This document shows, piece after piece, positions 44,264 to 54,113 of a DNA stretch of 64,000 bases. How positions within the stretch are numbered: the stretch's first letter is position 1; each line of letters opens with the position of its first letter. Source of the stretch: Serratia nematodiphila DZ0503SBS1 (GTDB taxonomy: Bacteria; Pseudomonadota; Gammaproteobacteria; Enterobacterales; Enterobacteriaceae); NCBI RefSeq assembly GCF_000738675.1, contig NZ_JPUX01000001.1, forward strand, positions 2,604,001 through 2,668,000. Direction: 5' to 3'. The notes below the pieces were generated by a model, which had not been told where the DNA came from, searched no databases, and saw only the letters and a program-made list of their open reading frames with translations. The translations under genes were made by a program, and so were the position numbers.

Positions 44264-45238
44264 TTAACTTAAACGAATCTTAAACAAGGCGGATTGCAGG
44301 GCATTCCAATCGACATTTTCGCTGTGGATAAGCTCAATTCGGCTGTCGAGCGGCGCGACCGGGCGGGTTTCGATGTTGAGATCCTGCCCCTGACGATTGA
44401 TCAGCAATGTGCCTTCGGGGATGCGTACCACGCCTTTGGCGCGTTCGACCGGCGCGAGTCGCACCCATTCCATGAAGCCGACGGTGTCGAACCGGGTATC
44501 GCCGTCAAAAATCCAGCCGCAGCTGGTGAAGCCTTGCCCTTCATTCAACGCTCGCCGCCAGCGGGCGTGCTCTGGCAGCCGCAGCGCCGCCAGCCCCTGC
44601 TTTTTCGCCTGACCATGATGATGCTGCGCGTCCGGCAATTCTGTACGATTCGTGCGCGGAAGTGACAACAGCGCGACATCCGCTTCGCCTTGCGCGATGG
44701 CGTAGCAGGGCCGCTGCAGCGGGTCTTGCGCCTTCCAGGCCTCCAGCGCCAGCCAGTCTTCCGGCCGGTAGGTATCGCTTTTGCTGGCTAAAATAATGTC
44801 GGCCGCGGCCAGCTGATCGCGGAAGTTTTCGTTGTCGCGGTAGCGGGGCTGGCTGAGCTGGCGGGCATCCAGCAGGCACAGGGTGGCCTGCAGATCGATC
44901 CAGCCGGCATAGCTCTCCTGGGTCAGCAGCGACAGGATTTGTTTCGGATGCCCGAGCCCGGTCGGCTCGATCAGCAGCCGATCCGGTTTGGCCTGCTGCA
45001 ACAGCATATTCAAGCCCACCTGCATCGGCAGGCCGTTGACGCAGCACATGCAGCCACCGGGGATCTCTTTGAGCACCGCGCCGCTGTCCGCCAGCAGCGC
45101 GCCGTCGATGCCGATCTCACCGAATTCATTGACCAATACCGCCCAGCGTTCATGTTCGGGCTTATGAGCCAGCAAATGGCGGATAGTGGTGGTTTTGCCG
45201 CTGCCGAGGAAACCGGTAATCAAATTGGTTTTAGTCAT
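44264..45238 (-). CDS. yeiR: YeiR (ZniR), zinc-linked COG0523 GTPase
   Basis: G3E-family GTPase of 324 residues. Walker A GFLGSGKTTTIRHLL, the metal motif GCMCC, then EPTGLGHP. A His-rich patch (DAQHHHGQ) lies near residue 210 and a CobW C-terminal domain follows. E. coli YeiR binds zinc and has zinc-stimulated GTPase activity. The start at 45238 gives MTKTNLITGFLG. Confidence 0.93.
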   Translation of the reverse strand: MTKTNLITGFLGSGKTTTIRHLLAHKPEHERWAVLVNEFGEIGIDGALLADSGAVLKEIPGGCMCCVNGLPMQVGLNMLLQQAKPDRLLIEPTGLGHPKQILSLLTQESYAGWIDLQATLCLLDARQLSQPRYRDNENFRDQLAAADIILASKSDTYRPEDWLALEAWKAQDPLQRPCYAIAQGEADVALLSLPRTNRTELPDAQHHHGQAKKQGLAALRLPEHARWRRALNEGQGFTSCGWIFDGDTRFDTVGFMEWVRLAPVERAKGVVRIPEGTLLINRQGQDLNIETRPVAPLDSRIELIHSENVDWNALQSALFKIRLS

Positions 45239-45556
45239 TAATAATTCCTGGCGCAAAAATTAACCTGCTTAATAAATGAGTTACGCAGCCGTGTCGGTGA
45301 AACGGCCGCGATTTAATTTGTGCTCTATCTCGCAAATTTTGCACGTCACCATGCGCTTTTCAACCGACAAAATCCACCGTTTATAACAAGAAAATTCTTA
45401 GATAAAACCCTGTATTAGATGCGGTTAACTTTTGTTAGTAGCTTGTTTTTACATTGTTAATGACGAGATTAACGATCAAATCTCGTCCCTTTCCTTGCGA
45501 TTATTCCTAACAAGATCCTCTATGGTTAAATTGGCTTAACTAAAAATGAGGTTGCC
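45239..45556. other. AT-rich intergenic region yeiR / pilin-like gene
   Basis: 318 bases with no gene. It is divergent and should hold both promoters. No clear Zur palindrome was seen. Confidence 0.45.
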
Positions 45557-45865
45557 ATGAATACCTTTCGGTTATTTTTGATCGTAGGAATGTTGTTTTC
45601 ATGGACGGCAGTGAGTCAGGCAGGAGTGGCCGGCGGGGTAATTCGCTTCGTCGGTTCTATCGTTGAAAGTCCTTGCACGGTCAATATTGCAGATTCTAAG
45701 GCGAATACGCAATGTTACCGCAACGGCCAGCGTTATCAGGCCCAGCAAGCGTTGTCAGGTTTTGATACTACACGCAAAGAACTTCCGCTAAATCTAGGCA
45801 CAACCGAAATGAAGTGGGTAGACCAACAGAAGAAACTCGCTGTTATGACGGTCGTTTATCGTTAA
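45557..45865 (+). CDS. Short type-1-pilin-like secreted protein
   Basis: Protein of 102 residues with a Sec signal peptide (cleavage near SQAG, residue 23). The mature start GVIRFVGSIVESPCTV resembles the N-terminus of chaperone-usher pilins. Two Cys (CTVN and TQCYRN) are close together. It is far shorter than a full pilin (about 150-180) and no chaperone or usher is adjacent. The C-terminal KKLAVMTVVYR imitates the pilin penultimate-Tyr beta strand. Orphan pilin-like protein, function unknown. Confidence 0.6.
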   Translation: MNTFRLFLIVGMLFSWTAVSQAGVAGGVIRFVGSIVESPCTVNIADSKANTQCYRNGQRYQAQQALSGFDTTRKELPLNLGTTEMKWVDQQKKLAVMTVVYR

Positions 45866-45927
45866 GTCGTTCCGCCATGCCGGCGTAACGTTACGCCGGC
45901 ATGGTTATTCTCGGCCCTGCAGGCTCC

Positions 45928-47400
45928 TCACCGCATCACCCATTCCTTCACCGTTTCACGCGCGCCGCGATCGCGCAGCGATAAATAGGCTTGCGTCACC
46001 GTTTCGCTAAACGCCGCATGCGCCGCCAGCGTTTCGCCGAATACCGATTTCAACGCCAATAGCGCCGCTACGCGCCGTCGATCGTCCGTTGTGGCGGCGA
46101 TCGTCTGCTGCAGCACGTCTGCCAGCGGATCGCGAATGTCGATCGGCTCACCGGCGTCATCGACGCCGCCGACGTAACGCATCCAGCCCGCCACGCCCAG
46201 CGCCAGCCCGCTATAGTCGCCGCCGTGCCGCAGATGCCAGCGCACGGCATCCAGCAGCCGCTGCGGCAGCTTCTGCGTGCCGTCCATGGCGATCTGCCAG
46301 GTGAGGTGTTGCAGCGCCGGATTGCTGAAGCGCGCGATAAGCTGTGCGGCATAATCGGGCAGGCTGATGCCGGTGACGCTCAGCGTTGGCGCCTGTTCGT
46401 CCAGCATCAACCGCAGGGCGGCGCGGCGGTAGTGCTCGTCCGCCATGCACTCGTTGATATAGCGGTAGCCGCCCAGGTAGCCTAAGTAAGCCAGGAACGA
46501 GTGGCTGCCGTTCAGCATGCGCAGCTTCATGTGTTCAAACGGCAGCACATCGCTGACCAACTGGGCGCCGGCCAACTCCCACGCCGGGCGTCCGGCGGTG
46601 AAGTTGTCTTCCACCACCCATTGAATGAAGGGCTCGCAGGCGATGGCGCATTCGTCGCGCACGCCGCCCAGCGCGGCGGCGATCTCATCCAGCGTGGCCG
46701 GCGTGGCGGCCGGCACGATGCGATCCACCATGGTGCAGGGGAAGGTGGCGGCGGTGGCGATCCAGTCGGCGAGCGACGGATCCCGCGCCTGCGCCAGATC
46801 GAGCACCGCCCGGCGCAACACGTGGCCGTTCTCCGGAATATTGTCGCAGGAAAGCAGGGAGAAGGCGGACAGGCCGCGTTCGCGCCGCAGCCGCAGCGTT
46901 TCCACCAAAATGCCGGGCGCGGTCTGCGGCTGATGCGGCCACGCCAGATCGGCGACGATCCCCGAATGCTGTCTGTCCAGCCGTCCGCTGCCGGGCTCGA
47001 TGCAGTAGCCTTTTTCGGTGATGGTCATCGAGACGATCGCCACCTGCGGTTCGGCCAGCTTCTCCAGCACCGCGGCGATGCCCTCCAGTTTGCGGTGCAG
47101 GCTCTCATGCACCGCGCCGATCACGATGGCCTGATGGCCGTCCGCGCCTTTCTCCAGCACGCTGTACAGATGATCCTGTTGCCGCAGCGCCTCAAACAGC
47201 GGCACGCCGCCGGAAAGACTGATCTCGCAAATGCCCCAGTCGCCGCCGTGGGCGTTCAGCACCCGATCGGTCAGCAGCGCCTGATGCGCGCGGTGGAACG
47301 CGCCGAAACCCAGGTGCACGATACGGCTGCGCAGGGCCCGGCGATCATAATTCGGTTGCCGGACGGCGCCCGGCAGCGGGGTGTTGGCGATCGTATTCAT
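45928..47400 (-). CDS. yeiQ: YeiQ, mannitol dehydrogenase / fructuronate reductase family
   Basis: NAD-dependent polyol/hexuronate dehydrogenase of 490 residues. The Rossmann start is RIVHLGFGAFHRAHQA. The family motif EPFIQWVVEDNF and the catalytic KLRMLNGSHS (Lys, Asn, His) are present. It aligns with E. coli YeiQ along its length. Divergent from uxuA, so it may act as the fructuronate-mannonate reductase (UxuB role) supplying UxuA's substrate here. ATG 47400 matches MNTIA of E. coli. Confidence 0.9.
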   Translation of the reverse strand: MNTIANTPLPGAVRQPNYDRRALRSRIVHLGFGAFHRAHQALLTDRVLNAHGGDWGICEISLSGGVPLFEALRQQDHLYSVLEKGADGHQAIVIGAVHESLHRKLEGIAAVLEKLAEPQVAIVSMTITEKGYCIEPGSGRLDRQHSGIVADLAWPHQPQTAPGILVETLRLRRERGLSAFSLLSCDNIPENGHVLRRAVLDLAQARDPSLADWIATAATFPCTMVDRIVPAATPATLDEIAAALGGVRDECAIACEPFIQWVVEDNFTAGRPAWELAGAQLVSDVLPFEHMKLRMLNGSHSFLAYLGYLGGYRYINECMADEHYRRAALRLMLDEQAPTLSVTGISLPDYAAQLIARFSNPALQHLTWQIAMDGTQKLPQRLLDAVRWHLRHGGDYSGLALGVAGWMRYVGGVDDAGEPIDIRDPLADVLQQTIAATTDDRRRVAALLALKSVFGETLAAHAAFSETVTQAYLSLRDRGARETVKEWVMR

Positions 47401-47644
47401 CTCATCTCCAAAGCGAATAGATAGCTGGCGGGCCACTTGCGTCAAGTTAGCAGACCAGTTTGCCGACGCATGGACAGCGGGGCGCCGGCGATAAAAAACT
47501 GCCACCAGTCTAAAGTTGTCGGCAGGTTAAGGGAATTGGTCAGGCCAAAATAAGCCAGAATCGTGAAGCGGATCAACCAATGAACGGTTCAATTTTGACA
47601 GCGCGCGGCGAAAGAGTAAGTTAAAGCTAGCTGACATCTAAATT

Positions 47645-47662
47645 AAACTGGTATAACAACAT
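47645..47662. promoter_or_regulatory. Candidate UxuR/ExuR operator
   Basis: AAACTGGTATAACAACAT resembles AAATTGGTATACCAATTT, the hexuronate repressor site. It lies 31 bases before the uxuA start in the yeiQ-uxuA gap. Confidence 0.5.
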
Positions 47663-47692
47663 CGCGATGCGAGACAGGCATAAGGACACAAC

Positions 47693-48883
47693 ATGGAACA
47701 AACATGGCGTTGGTATGGCCCGAACGATCCGGTCTCTTTGGATGACGTGCGTCAGGCCGGGGCAACCGGGGTGGTCACGGCGCTGCACCATATTGCGAAC
47801 GGCGAAGTCTGGCCGATCGACGAGATCCGCGCGCGGCAGGCGCTGCTGGCGGAAAAGGGGCTGGTGTGGTCGGTGGTGGAGAGCGTGCCGGTACATGAGG
47901 AGATCAAAACCCACAGCGGCGACTGGCGGCGGTACATCGCCAATTACCAGCAGTCACTGCGCAATCTGGCGGCCTGCGGCATCGACACCGTTTGCTACAA
48001 CTTCATGCCGATCCTCGACTGGACGCGCACCGATCTGGCCTATCCGCTGCCGGACGGTTCCAAAGCGCTGCGTTTCGATCAGGTAGCCTTCGCCGCGTTC
48101 GAGCTGCATATCCTGCAGCGCGCCGGCGCCGAGGCGGACTATACGGCGCAAGAGCGCAGTCAGGCGGCGGCCTATTTCGCCGCCATGAGCGAGGAGGAGA
48201 AAGCCACGCTGACCGGCAACATCATCGCCGGGCTGCCGGGTGCGGAAGAAGGCTATACGTTGGAGCAGTTCCGCCGCCGCCTGGCGGAATACGACGGCAT
48301 CGACAAGGCGCGGCTGCGCGAAAACATGGCGGTCTTTCTGCGCGCCATCGTGCCGGTGGCGGAAGAGGCCGGCATCCGGCTGGCGGTGCACCCCGACGAT
48401 CCGCCGCGGCCGATCCTCGGCCTGCCGCGCATCGTCTCCACGATCGAAGACATGCAGTGGCTGAAGCAGACCGTCGACAGCATTCATAACGGCTTCACCA
48501 TGTGCACCGGTTCCTACGGCGTGCGCGCCGACAACGATCTGGTGCGGATGATTGAAACCTTCGGCGATCGCATTCACTTTACCCACCTGCGCGCCACCTG
48601 CCGCGAGGAAAACCCGAAAAGCTTCCACGAGGGGGCGCATCTGCAGGGCGATGTGGACATGGTGGCGGTGATCGAAGCGATCCTGACCGAAGAGCTGCGT
48701 CGGCAGCGGGCGGGCGATCGGCGGCCGATCCCGATGCGCCCCGATCATGGGCATCAGATGCTGGACGATTTGAAAAAGAAAACCAATCCGGGCTATTCGG
48801 CCATCGGGCGGTTGAAAGGGCTGGCGGAGCTGCGCGGCGTCGAGCTGGCGCTCAAGCGGCGTTTTTTCCCGGAGTTGCCGTAG
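47693..48883 (+). CDS. uxuA: UxuA, D-mannonate dehydratase
   Basis: Protein of 396 residues dehydrating D-mannonate to KDG in the glucuronate branch. TIM-barrel enzyme with [52 protein letters not shown] and [10 protein letters not shown], the metal-binding His/Asp/Cys set. Divergent from yeiQ; the shared spacer holds a UxuR-like site. Confidence 0.95.
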   Translation: MEQTWRWYGPNDPVSLDDVRQAGATGVVTALHHIANGEVWPIDEIRARQALLAEKGLVWSVVESVPVHEEIKTHSGDWRRYIANYQQSLRNLAACGIDTVCYNFMPILDWTRTDLAYPLPDGSKALRFDQVAFAAFELHILQRAGAEADYTAQERSQAAAYFAAMSEEEKATLTGNIIAGLPGAEEGYTLEQFRRRLAEYDGIDKARLRENMAVFLRAIVPVAEEAGIRLAVHPDDPPRPILGLPRIVSTIEDMQWLKQTVDSIHNGFTMCTGSYGVRADNDLVRMIETFGDRIHFTHLRATCREENPKSFHEGAHLQGDVDMVAVIEAILTEELRRQRAGDRRPIPMRPDHGHQMLDDLKKKTNPGYSAIGRLKGLAELRGVELALKRRFFPELP

Positions 48884-48894
48884 CGGAAAATGAA

Positions 48895-48917
48895 ACGGGG
48901 CCGAGTATCGGCCCCGT
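48895..48917 (-). terminator. Terminator of efpL
   Basis: Ten-bp stem ACGGGGCCGA / TCGGCCCCGT with a 3-base loop. T-rich bases follow only on the minus strand, so it mainly serves efpL. Confidence 0.75.
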
Positions 48918-48925
48918 AGGCGCGA

Positions 48926-49498
48926 CTAGTCGGCGCGGCTCATGTAGCGGCGTTCGGCGATATGAATGCGAATTTTGTCGCCGGCGCTGAGGTATTCCGG
49001 CACGTGGATCACCAGGCCGGTCGCCATGGTGGCCGGTTTGTTGCGGGCGCTGGCGGAAGCGCCTTTGATGCCCGGCGCGGTCTCGACGATTTCCATATCC
49101 ACGGTCTGCGGCAGTTCCAGCGCCAGCACCTGGCCATCCAGCGTCAGCACCTGCATACCCGGCAGGCCGCCTTCCGGAATGAACAGCAGCTCGTCTTCGA
49201 TCTGGTCTTTCTTGAAAATGTACGGGGTGTAGTCTTCGTCATCCATGAACACGTATTCTTCGCCGTCGATATAGGAGAAGTTCACCTTGCGGCGCGACAG
49301 GGAAATGGTGTCCAGGATATCGTCGCCCTTGAAGCGTTCTTCCACTTTCAGGCCGGTGCGCACGTCGGAGAAGCGCATTTTGTACAGGGTGCTGGCGCCG
49401 CGGGCGCTCGGGCTCTGCACGTCGATATCTTTTACCAGCAGCAGCTTGCCGTTGTAGCTGATCGCCATGCCGCGCTTAATTTCGTTAGCTCTTGCCAT
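48926..49498 (-). CDS. efpL: EfpL (YeiP), elongation factor P-like protein
   Basis: EF-P paralogue of 190 residues with three beta-barrel domains ([20 protein letters not shown]...). It relieves ribosome stalling at certain proline motifs without the EpmA lysine modification; the domain I loop reads SPSARGAST, the unmodified EfpL-type tip. It ends [15 protein letters not shown] as in E. coli. Confidence 0.95.
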   Translation of the reverse strand: MARANEIKRGMAISYNGKLLLVKDIDVQSPSARGASTLYKMRFSDVRTGLKVEERFKGDDILDTISLSRRKVNFSYIDGEEYVFMDDEDYTPYIFKKDQIEDELLFIPEGGLPGMQVLTLDGQVLALELPQTVDMEIVETAPGIKGASASARNKPATMATGLVIHVPEYLSAGDKIRIHIAERRYMSRAD

Positions 49499-49624
49499 TT
49501 CAATTCATCCGCAATGAAGAGTATTAGAGAAGTTGCGACAAGGTACTCGCGCCGCCGATTTCAGGCAATAGCCCGGCGTAAAAACAGTGCAGGAAAGGGA
49601 GAGCAGGCGCTCTCCCTTCGAGGA

Positions 49625-50869
49625 TTACCGGAAGACCGGCAGCAGGCCGAACAGCGACAGAATATGTGCGGCGGCGTTGATCAACCCGAACAGGATAACG
49701 AACAGGATCACGCCGTTGCCGCCCGGTGCACGGTAACCGGCCTGCGGATAACGGCGGCGGCTGGCGCGCGCCATCAGCGCCGGCACGATCACCGCCCAGA
49801 CGGTGGCCGCCAGCCCGGCGAAGCCGATGGCGTACAGGAAACCGTTCGGGAACAGCAGCGCGGCCAGGGTCGGCGGCACGAAGGTCACCAGCGCGGTTTT
49901 GCTGCGCCCGACGGCGTCGTCCTTGAACTTGCAGAAGTCCGCCAGATAATCGAACAGGCCCAGCGACACGCCGAGGAACGAGCTGGCCAGCGCCATATAG
50001 GAGAAGGCGTTCAGCAGTTGGCTGACGGTCTGGCTGCTGGAGACGTTGCCCATTTGCTTGAGCAGGCTGCCGATATTGCCGCCCTCGGCGATCACCTGCT
50101 TGAAGGCGTCGCGCGCGATATTGCCCTGAATCACATACTGCCACAGGATGTAGATCGCCAGTGCCAGCAGGGTGCCGTACACCAGGCTGCGCACCACGGA
50201 GCCACTGTCCTTGTGGTAGTACTTCACCAGCCCGGGAATGTTGCCGTGGTAGCCGAACGAAGTCAGCAGGTAAGGCAGCGCCGCCAGGGCGTAAGGCAGA
50301 TAGCTGGCCCGATCATCGCCGGTGTTGAACAGCACCGCGGGCTGCACGTGGGTGAACATGTCGCCCACCGACATCACGAAGGTGATCACCATGCCGCCGA
50401 TCAGAATGGTGCTCAGGCGATCGACCGCGCGGGTGGAGAGCCAGACGATAAACGCCACCACCAGCGCGAACACCAGGCCGGCGGTAGTCTGGCCGACGCC
50501 GACGATGCCCTCCAGCGTGTGCGCGATGATCGAGCCGCCGGCGGAGATATAGGCGTAGGTCAGGATGTACAGCACGAACGCCACCGACAGGCCGTTCACG
50601 GCGTTCCAGCCTTTGCCCAGCAGATCCTTGACCATGGTGTTGAAGCTGGCGCCGCTCGGGTAGTGCAGCGTGGCTTCGAGGATCATCAGGCCGGACAGCA
50701 GCATACAGGCCCAGGTATACACCAGCAGCGCGACGGAGCCGCTGAACCAGACACCGGAAGTGACGATCGGAATGGAAAACATGCCGGCGCCAACGGCGGT
50801 TCCGGCAATGATCATCGCGCCGCCGAGGACGGAAGGGCGGGCCAGCTTCTGGATGGTGTCCGTAGACAT
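49625..50869 (-). CDS. mtr: Mtr-type tryptophan permease
   Basis: HAAAP-family amino acid:H+ symporter of 414 residues with 11 membrane helices. It begins with GGAMIIAGTAVGAGMFSIPIV and shares LLGKGWNAVNGLSVAFVLYILTYAYIS-type blocks with E. coli Mtr. Other family members (TnaB, TyrP) are less similar by eye. A TrpR-like operator lies just upstream, supporting tryptophan as substrate. Confidence 0.88.
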   Translation of the reverse strand: MSTDTIQKLARPSVLGGAMIIAGTAVGAGMFSIPIVTSGVWFSGSVALLVYTWACMLLSGLMILEATLHYPSGASFNTMVKDLLGKGWNAVNGLSVAFVLYILTYAYISAGGSIIAHTLEGIVGVGQTTAGLVFALVVAFIVWLSTRAVDRLSTILIGGMVITFVMSVGDMFTHVQPAVLFNTGDDRASYLPYALAALPYLLTSFGYHGNIPGLVKYYHKDSGSVVRSLVYGTLLALAIYILWQYVIQGNIARDAFKQVIAEGGNIGSLLKQMGNVSSSQTVSQLLNAFSYMALASSFLGVSLGLFDYLADFCKFKDDAVGRSKTALVTFVPPTLAALLFPNGFLYAIGFAGLAATVWAVIVPALMARASRRRYPQAGYRAPGGNGVILFVILFGLINAAAHILSLFGLLPVFR

Positions 50870-50897
50870 GCGTGCTCCTGAGGGAAGAGGTTCTTTT

Positions 50898-50915
50898 GTA
50901 CTAGCTCAATGGTAC
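50898..50915 (-). promoter_or_regulatory. TrpR-like operator of mtr
   Basis: GTACTAGCTCAATGGTAC: intact left half GTACTAG and near-symmetric right half TGGTAC of the trp operator. Located 28 bases before the mtr start. Confidence 0.65.
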
Positions 50916-51134
50916 ATGGGCGCATGGCGCATGTAAAGCGAAGGAATTGCACGTTTCACGCGTTTTTTTCTTTAAATCAAGGTTTGCTGGGCGTTTATTC
51001 GCCATCGGGTGCAGCCGGCCGGCGCAGAGCGATGAGTGTAAAGATCGCGAGGACGCAGGGATTCTGCTGGCGGTGGCCGCGTGCGGCTGCTATTGTCGCG
51101 CTTCTTTCCCCCCAGCCCACCAGGAGTAGCGCTG

Positions 51135-51389
51135 ATGGACTGTCGCAGCGACTGCGGCGCCTGCTGTATCGCGCCGTCAATATCCAGCCCGATCCCCGGC
51201 ATGCCGAACGGCAAGCCCGCCAATACCCGCTGCATTCATCTGGATGAACGGCTGCGCTGCGGCCTGTTTCATTCGCCGCTGCGGCCGAAGGTGTGCGGCA
51301 GCCTGCAGCCGAGCCGCGACATGTGCCACGATCACCGCGATCAGGCGCTGATCTACCTCGCCAGACTGGAAGCGGACACCGCGCCCTAA
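51135..51389 (+). CDS. yeiW: YeiW, UPF0153 Cys-rich protein
   Basis: Protein of 84 residues with the CxxCGACC...C pattern ([11 protein letters not shown]), then C at the [14 protein letters not shown] and DMCHD positions. Metal-binding Cys-rich family of unknown function. ATG 51135 follows CAGGAG. Confidence 0.88.
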   Translation: MDCRSDCGACCIAPSISSPIPGMPNGKPANTRCIHLDERLRCGLFHSPLRPKVCGSLQPSRDMCHDHRDQALIYLARLEADTAP

Positions 51390-51562
51390 TCTGCCCTCAA
51401 CCGCCACAGACACTGCGTCGCGCCTGCCGCCATCGCAGCCGACCCGAACGGTGTGGGGGAACGGCGTAGTGGCTGTCTCTCCAGGTGCCGTTCATGGCGG
51501 TCGCAGAGAAATACCGGATATTTAAGGCTATTCCTTTTGCACGGCGCGTACTGAGACTGGAT

Positions 51563-51597
51563 AAAAAAATGCCGGTCAGGCTTAACTGACCGGCATT
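51563..51597 (-). terminator. Terminator of torYZ
   Basis: AATGCCGGTCAG / CTGACCGGCATT hairpin followed on the minus strand by seven T. Confidence 0.88.
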
Positions 51598-51626
51598 ACG
51601 CGTTGCGCCCTCTGTTTAGCGCGGGA

Positions 51627-54101
51627 TCAGGCGCCTTGCGGCACCGCGTGCGCGGTATTTTTCAATACCGGCCCCTGATACTTCTCGATCTGCAGCTGCG
51701 CCATCTGCCCGCAGTTGCCCTGCGCCAGGCTGGAAGAGCCGATGTCGAAGGTCAGGCAGTTGACGTTGCCGTTCTTGCACAGCGAGCCGGGCTGCGCCGG
51801 ATCGGCCGGATCGAACCAGGCGCCTTCGCTGATGCGCACCACGCCGGGCCGCACGTCTTCGCTGACCACCGCACCCACCAGGATCTGACCGCGATCGTTA
51901 AACGCCCGCACCAGATCGCCGCCGGTGATGCCGCGCGGCTGCGCGTCCTGCGGGTGGATCAGGATCGCTTCACGATCCGCTACCGCGTATTTCTCGCGCA
52001 GCGGCGTGTTATCGAGCTGGGAATGCAGCCGGTTGGTCGGGTGCGCGGTATTGAGCGACAGCGGATACTTGGCCGCTTCCGGCCCGCGGTACCATTCGTG
52101 CGGCGGCATCCAGGTCGGAATGCCGGGGCAATCCTCGTAATGCATTTTGGCGATGGCGTCGGAGTAGATCTCGATCTTGCCCGACGGCGTGCCCAGCGGG
52201 TTCAGCAACGGGTTGTCGCGATAGTCGGCGAAGCGCACCCACTGCTTATTGGCCTCCGGCACCGGGAAGCGCACGTAATTGTTGGATTGCCAGAACATGT
52301 CGAACGGCGGCAGCGCCACCCGCGCGGCGCGCGCCTGGTTCTTCATGTCGTCGTACATGCCTTTCAGCCACTGGGTTTCATCCTTGCCCTCGGTGAAGGC
52401 TTCCTGCACGCCCAGCCTGGCCGCCATTGCCGAGAAGATGTCGAAGTCGCTACGCGACTCGTGTTGTGGCGGCACGCATTGATGCATCGGGAACACGTAG
52501 AGCTGCGAATAGTCGCCGCCCATTTCCAGATCGTTGCGCTCGTAGCTGGTGGTGGCCGGCAGCACGATATCGGCATGCTTGGCGGTGGCGGTCCAGTAAG
52601 GCTCGTTGACCACGATGGTGTCCGGCCGCTGCCAGGCTTTGACCAGGTTATTGGTGTCCTGATGCTGGTGGAAGGTGTTGCCGCCCGCCACATACACCAT
52701 TTTCACCTCGGGGTAAGTGACCTTGGCGCCGTTGAAGTCGATGGTTTTGCCCGGGTTGCTCAGGCATTCGGCGATGCGCGCCACCGGGATCGGCGCCGGG
52801 GAGTTCTTCGGTGCGTTGCCGGCGGAGATGCCGGCGATGATGCCGCCCTTGGCGGTCGGGCTGCCGCCGGAGGAATAGTGATAGCTGAAGCCGAAGCCGC
52901 CGCCCGGCAGGCCGATCTGGCCGAGCATCGCCGCCACCGTCACCAGCAGCCAGTGCTGCTGCTCGCCGTGGTGCTGGCGCTGAATGCCCCAGCCGCCCAT
53001 GATCATGGTGCGATGCTTCGCCATCTCACGCGCCAGACCGCGCAGCGTGTCGGCATCGACGCCGCTGATGTCGGCCGCCCATTCGGCGGTTTTCGCCACG
53101 CCGTCGCTCTCGCCCAGCAGGTAGGCCTGGAACTTGTCGAAGCCGACGGTGTAGGTTTTCAGGAAGTCCGGGTTATGCAGCTTCTCGGTCAGCAACGTGT
53201 GGGCGATGCCGATCAGCATGGCGCCGTCGGTATAAGGGCGCGGGGCGATCCACTGCGCATTGACGAACTTGGCGCTGTCGCTGTGCACCGGATCGATGCT
53301 GATCACCCGGGTGCCTTTCTTCTTCAGCGCCTCGAAGCCGGTCTGGCCGACGTGATCCGGCACGTTCCAGCTGTTTTTCAGCGTGACCATCGGGTTACAG
53401 CCCCACAGGATCACCAGCTCGCTGTTCTCGATCACGTTCGGCCAGGCGGTCTGCTGTTCGTAGACCTCCATCGAGCCGACCACGTGCGACATGATCACCT
53501 GCGCTGCGCCGGTGGAGTAGTCGCCGGCGTAGCCGAGGAAGCCGCCGGTCAGGTTCATCAGACGCTGCAGCAGCGTGCGGCTGTTGTGCAGCATGCCGAC
53601 GCTTTTCCAGCCATAGGAACCGGCGTAGATCGACTGCGGCCCGTGATCTTTCTGCAGGCGAACGATCTCATTGCACACCAGCTCGGTCGCTTTGTCCCAG
53701 CTGACGCGCACCCACTCGTCGCGGCCGCGCAGTTCGGTGCGGCTGCCGGGGCCGCCTTCCAGCCAGCTTTTGCGCACCATCGGATATTTGATGCGGTTCT
53801 CGGCGTGCACCTGATAAGGCGCCATGGTGATCAGCTCATTGGGATACGGATCGTCCTGCACCGGCTGCACGCCGACCATCTTGCCGTCCTGCACGATGGC
53901 CTCAAACGCGCCCCAGTGGGCGCCGGTCAGAATGCCTTTCTGCGCCTGACGCAAGACGATGAACTGCGGCAGCGCTTCGCTGATGGCCTGCGCCAGCGCC
54001 GCTTTGGGCCATAAGCCCGCCAGCAGCGGGGCGGCGGCCAGCGCGGCGGCGCCGGTCAGGAAGCGGCGGCGGCTCATGGTTAACGGTTGTTGGTTGCTCA
54101 T
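51627..54101 (-). CDS. torZ: TorZ-type molybdoenzyme, N-/S-oxide reductase
   Basis: Periplasmic bis-MGD reductase of 824 residues, DMSO-reductase family. Tat signal MSRRRFLTGAA. The Mo-ligand Ser is in GDYSTGAAQVI. AGSYGW and WGIQRQHHGEQQHW resemble E. coli TorZ more than TorA. It ends with the SLCKNGNVN...SSSLAQGNCG family terminus. The likely substrates are TMAO and biotin/methionine sulfoxide-like oxides. It takes electrons from the preceding pentahaem cytochrome. No torD chaperone and no torSTR regulators are nearby. Confidence 0.87.
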   Translation of the reverse strand: MSNQQPLTMSRRRFLTGAAALAAAPLLAGLWPKAALAQAISEALPQFIVLRQAQKGILTGAHWGAFEAIVQDGKMVGVQPVQDDPYPNELITMAPYQVHAENRIKYPMVRKSWLEGGPGSRTELRGRDEWVRVSWDKATELVCNEIVRLQKDHGPQSIYAGSYGWKSVGMLHNSRTLLQRLMNLTGGFLGYAGDYSTGAAQVIMSHVVGSMEVYEQQTAWPNVIENSELVILWGCNPMVTLKNSWNVPDHVGQTGFEALKKKGTRVISIDPVHSDSAKFVNAQWIAPRPYTDGAMLIGIAHTLLTEKLHNPDFLKTYTVGFDKFQAYLLGESDGVAKTAEWAADISGVDADTLRGLAREMAKHRTMIMGGWGIQRQHHGEQQHWLLVTVAAMLGQIGLPGGGFGFSYHYSSGGSPTAKGGIIAGISAGNAPKNSPAPIPVARIAECLSNPGKTIDFNGAKVTYPEVKMVYVAGGNTFHQHQDTNNLVKAWQRPDTIVVNEPYWTATAKHADIVLPATTSYERNDLEMGGDYSQLYVFPMHQCVPPQHESRSDFDIFSAMAARLGVQEAFTEGKDETQWLKGMYDDMKNQARAARVALPPFDMFWQSNNYVRFPVPEANKQWVRFADYRDNPLLNPLGTPSGKIEIYSDAIAKMHYEDCPGIPTWMPPHEWYRGPEAAKYPLSLNTAHPTNRLHSQLDNTPLREKYAVADREAILIHPQDAQPRGITGGDLVRAFNDRGQILVGAVVSEDVRPGVVRISEGAWFDPADPAQPGSLCKNGNVNCLTFDIGSSSLAQGNCGQMAQLQIEKYQGPVLKNTAHAVPQGA

Positions 54102-54113
54102 TGCGCTTCTCCC

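Noticed and set aside
51627..54101. TorA rather than TorZ
   Set aside because: Local blocks (AGSYGW, GIQRQHHGEQQHW, the HYSSGG region) agree better with TorZ, and torD is missing, although the two enzymes are close.
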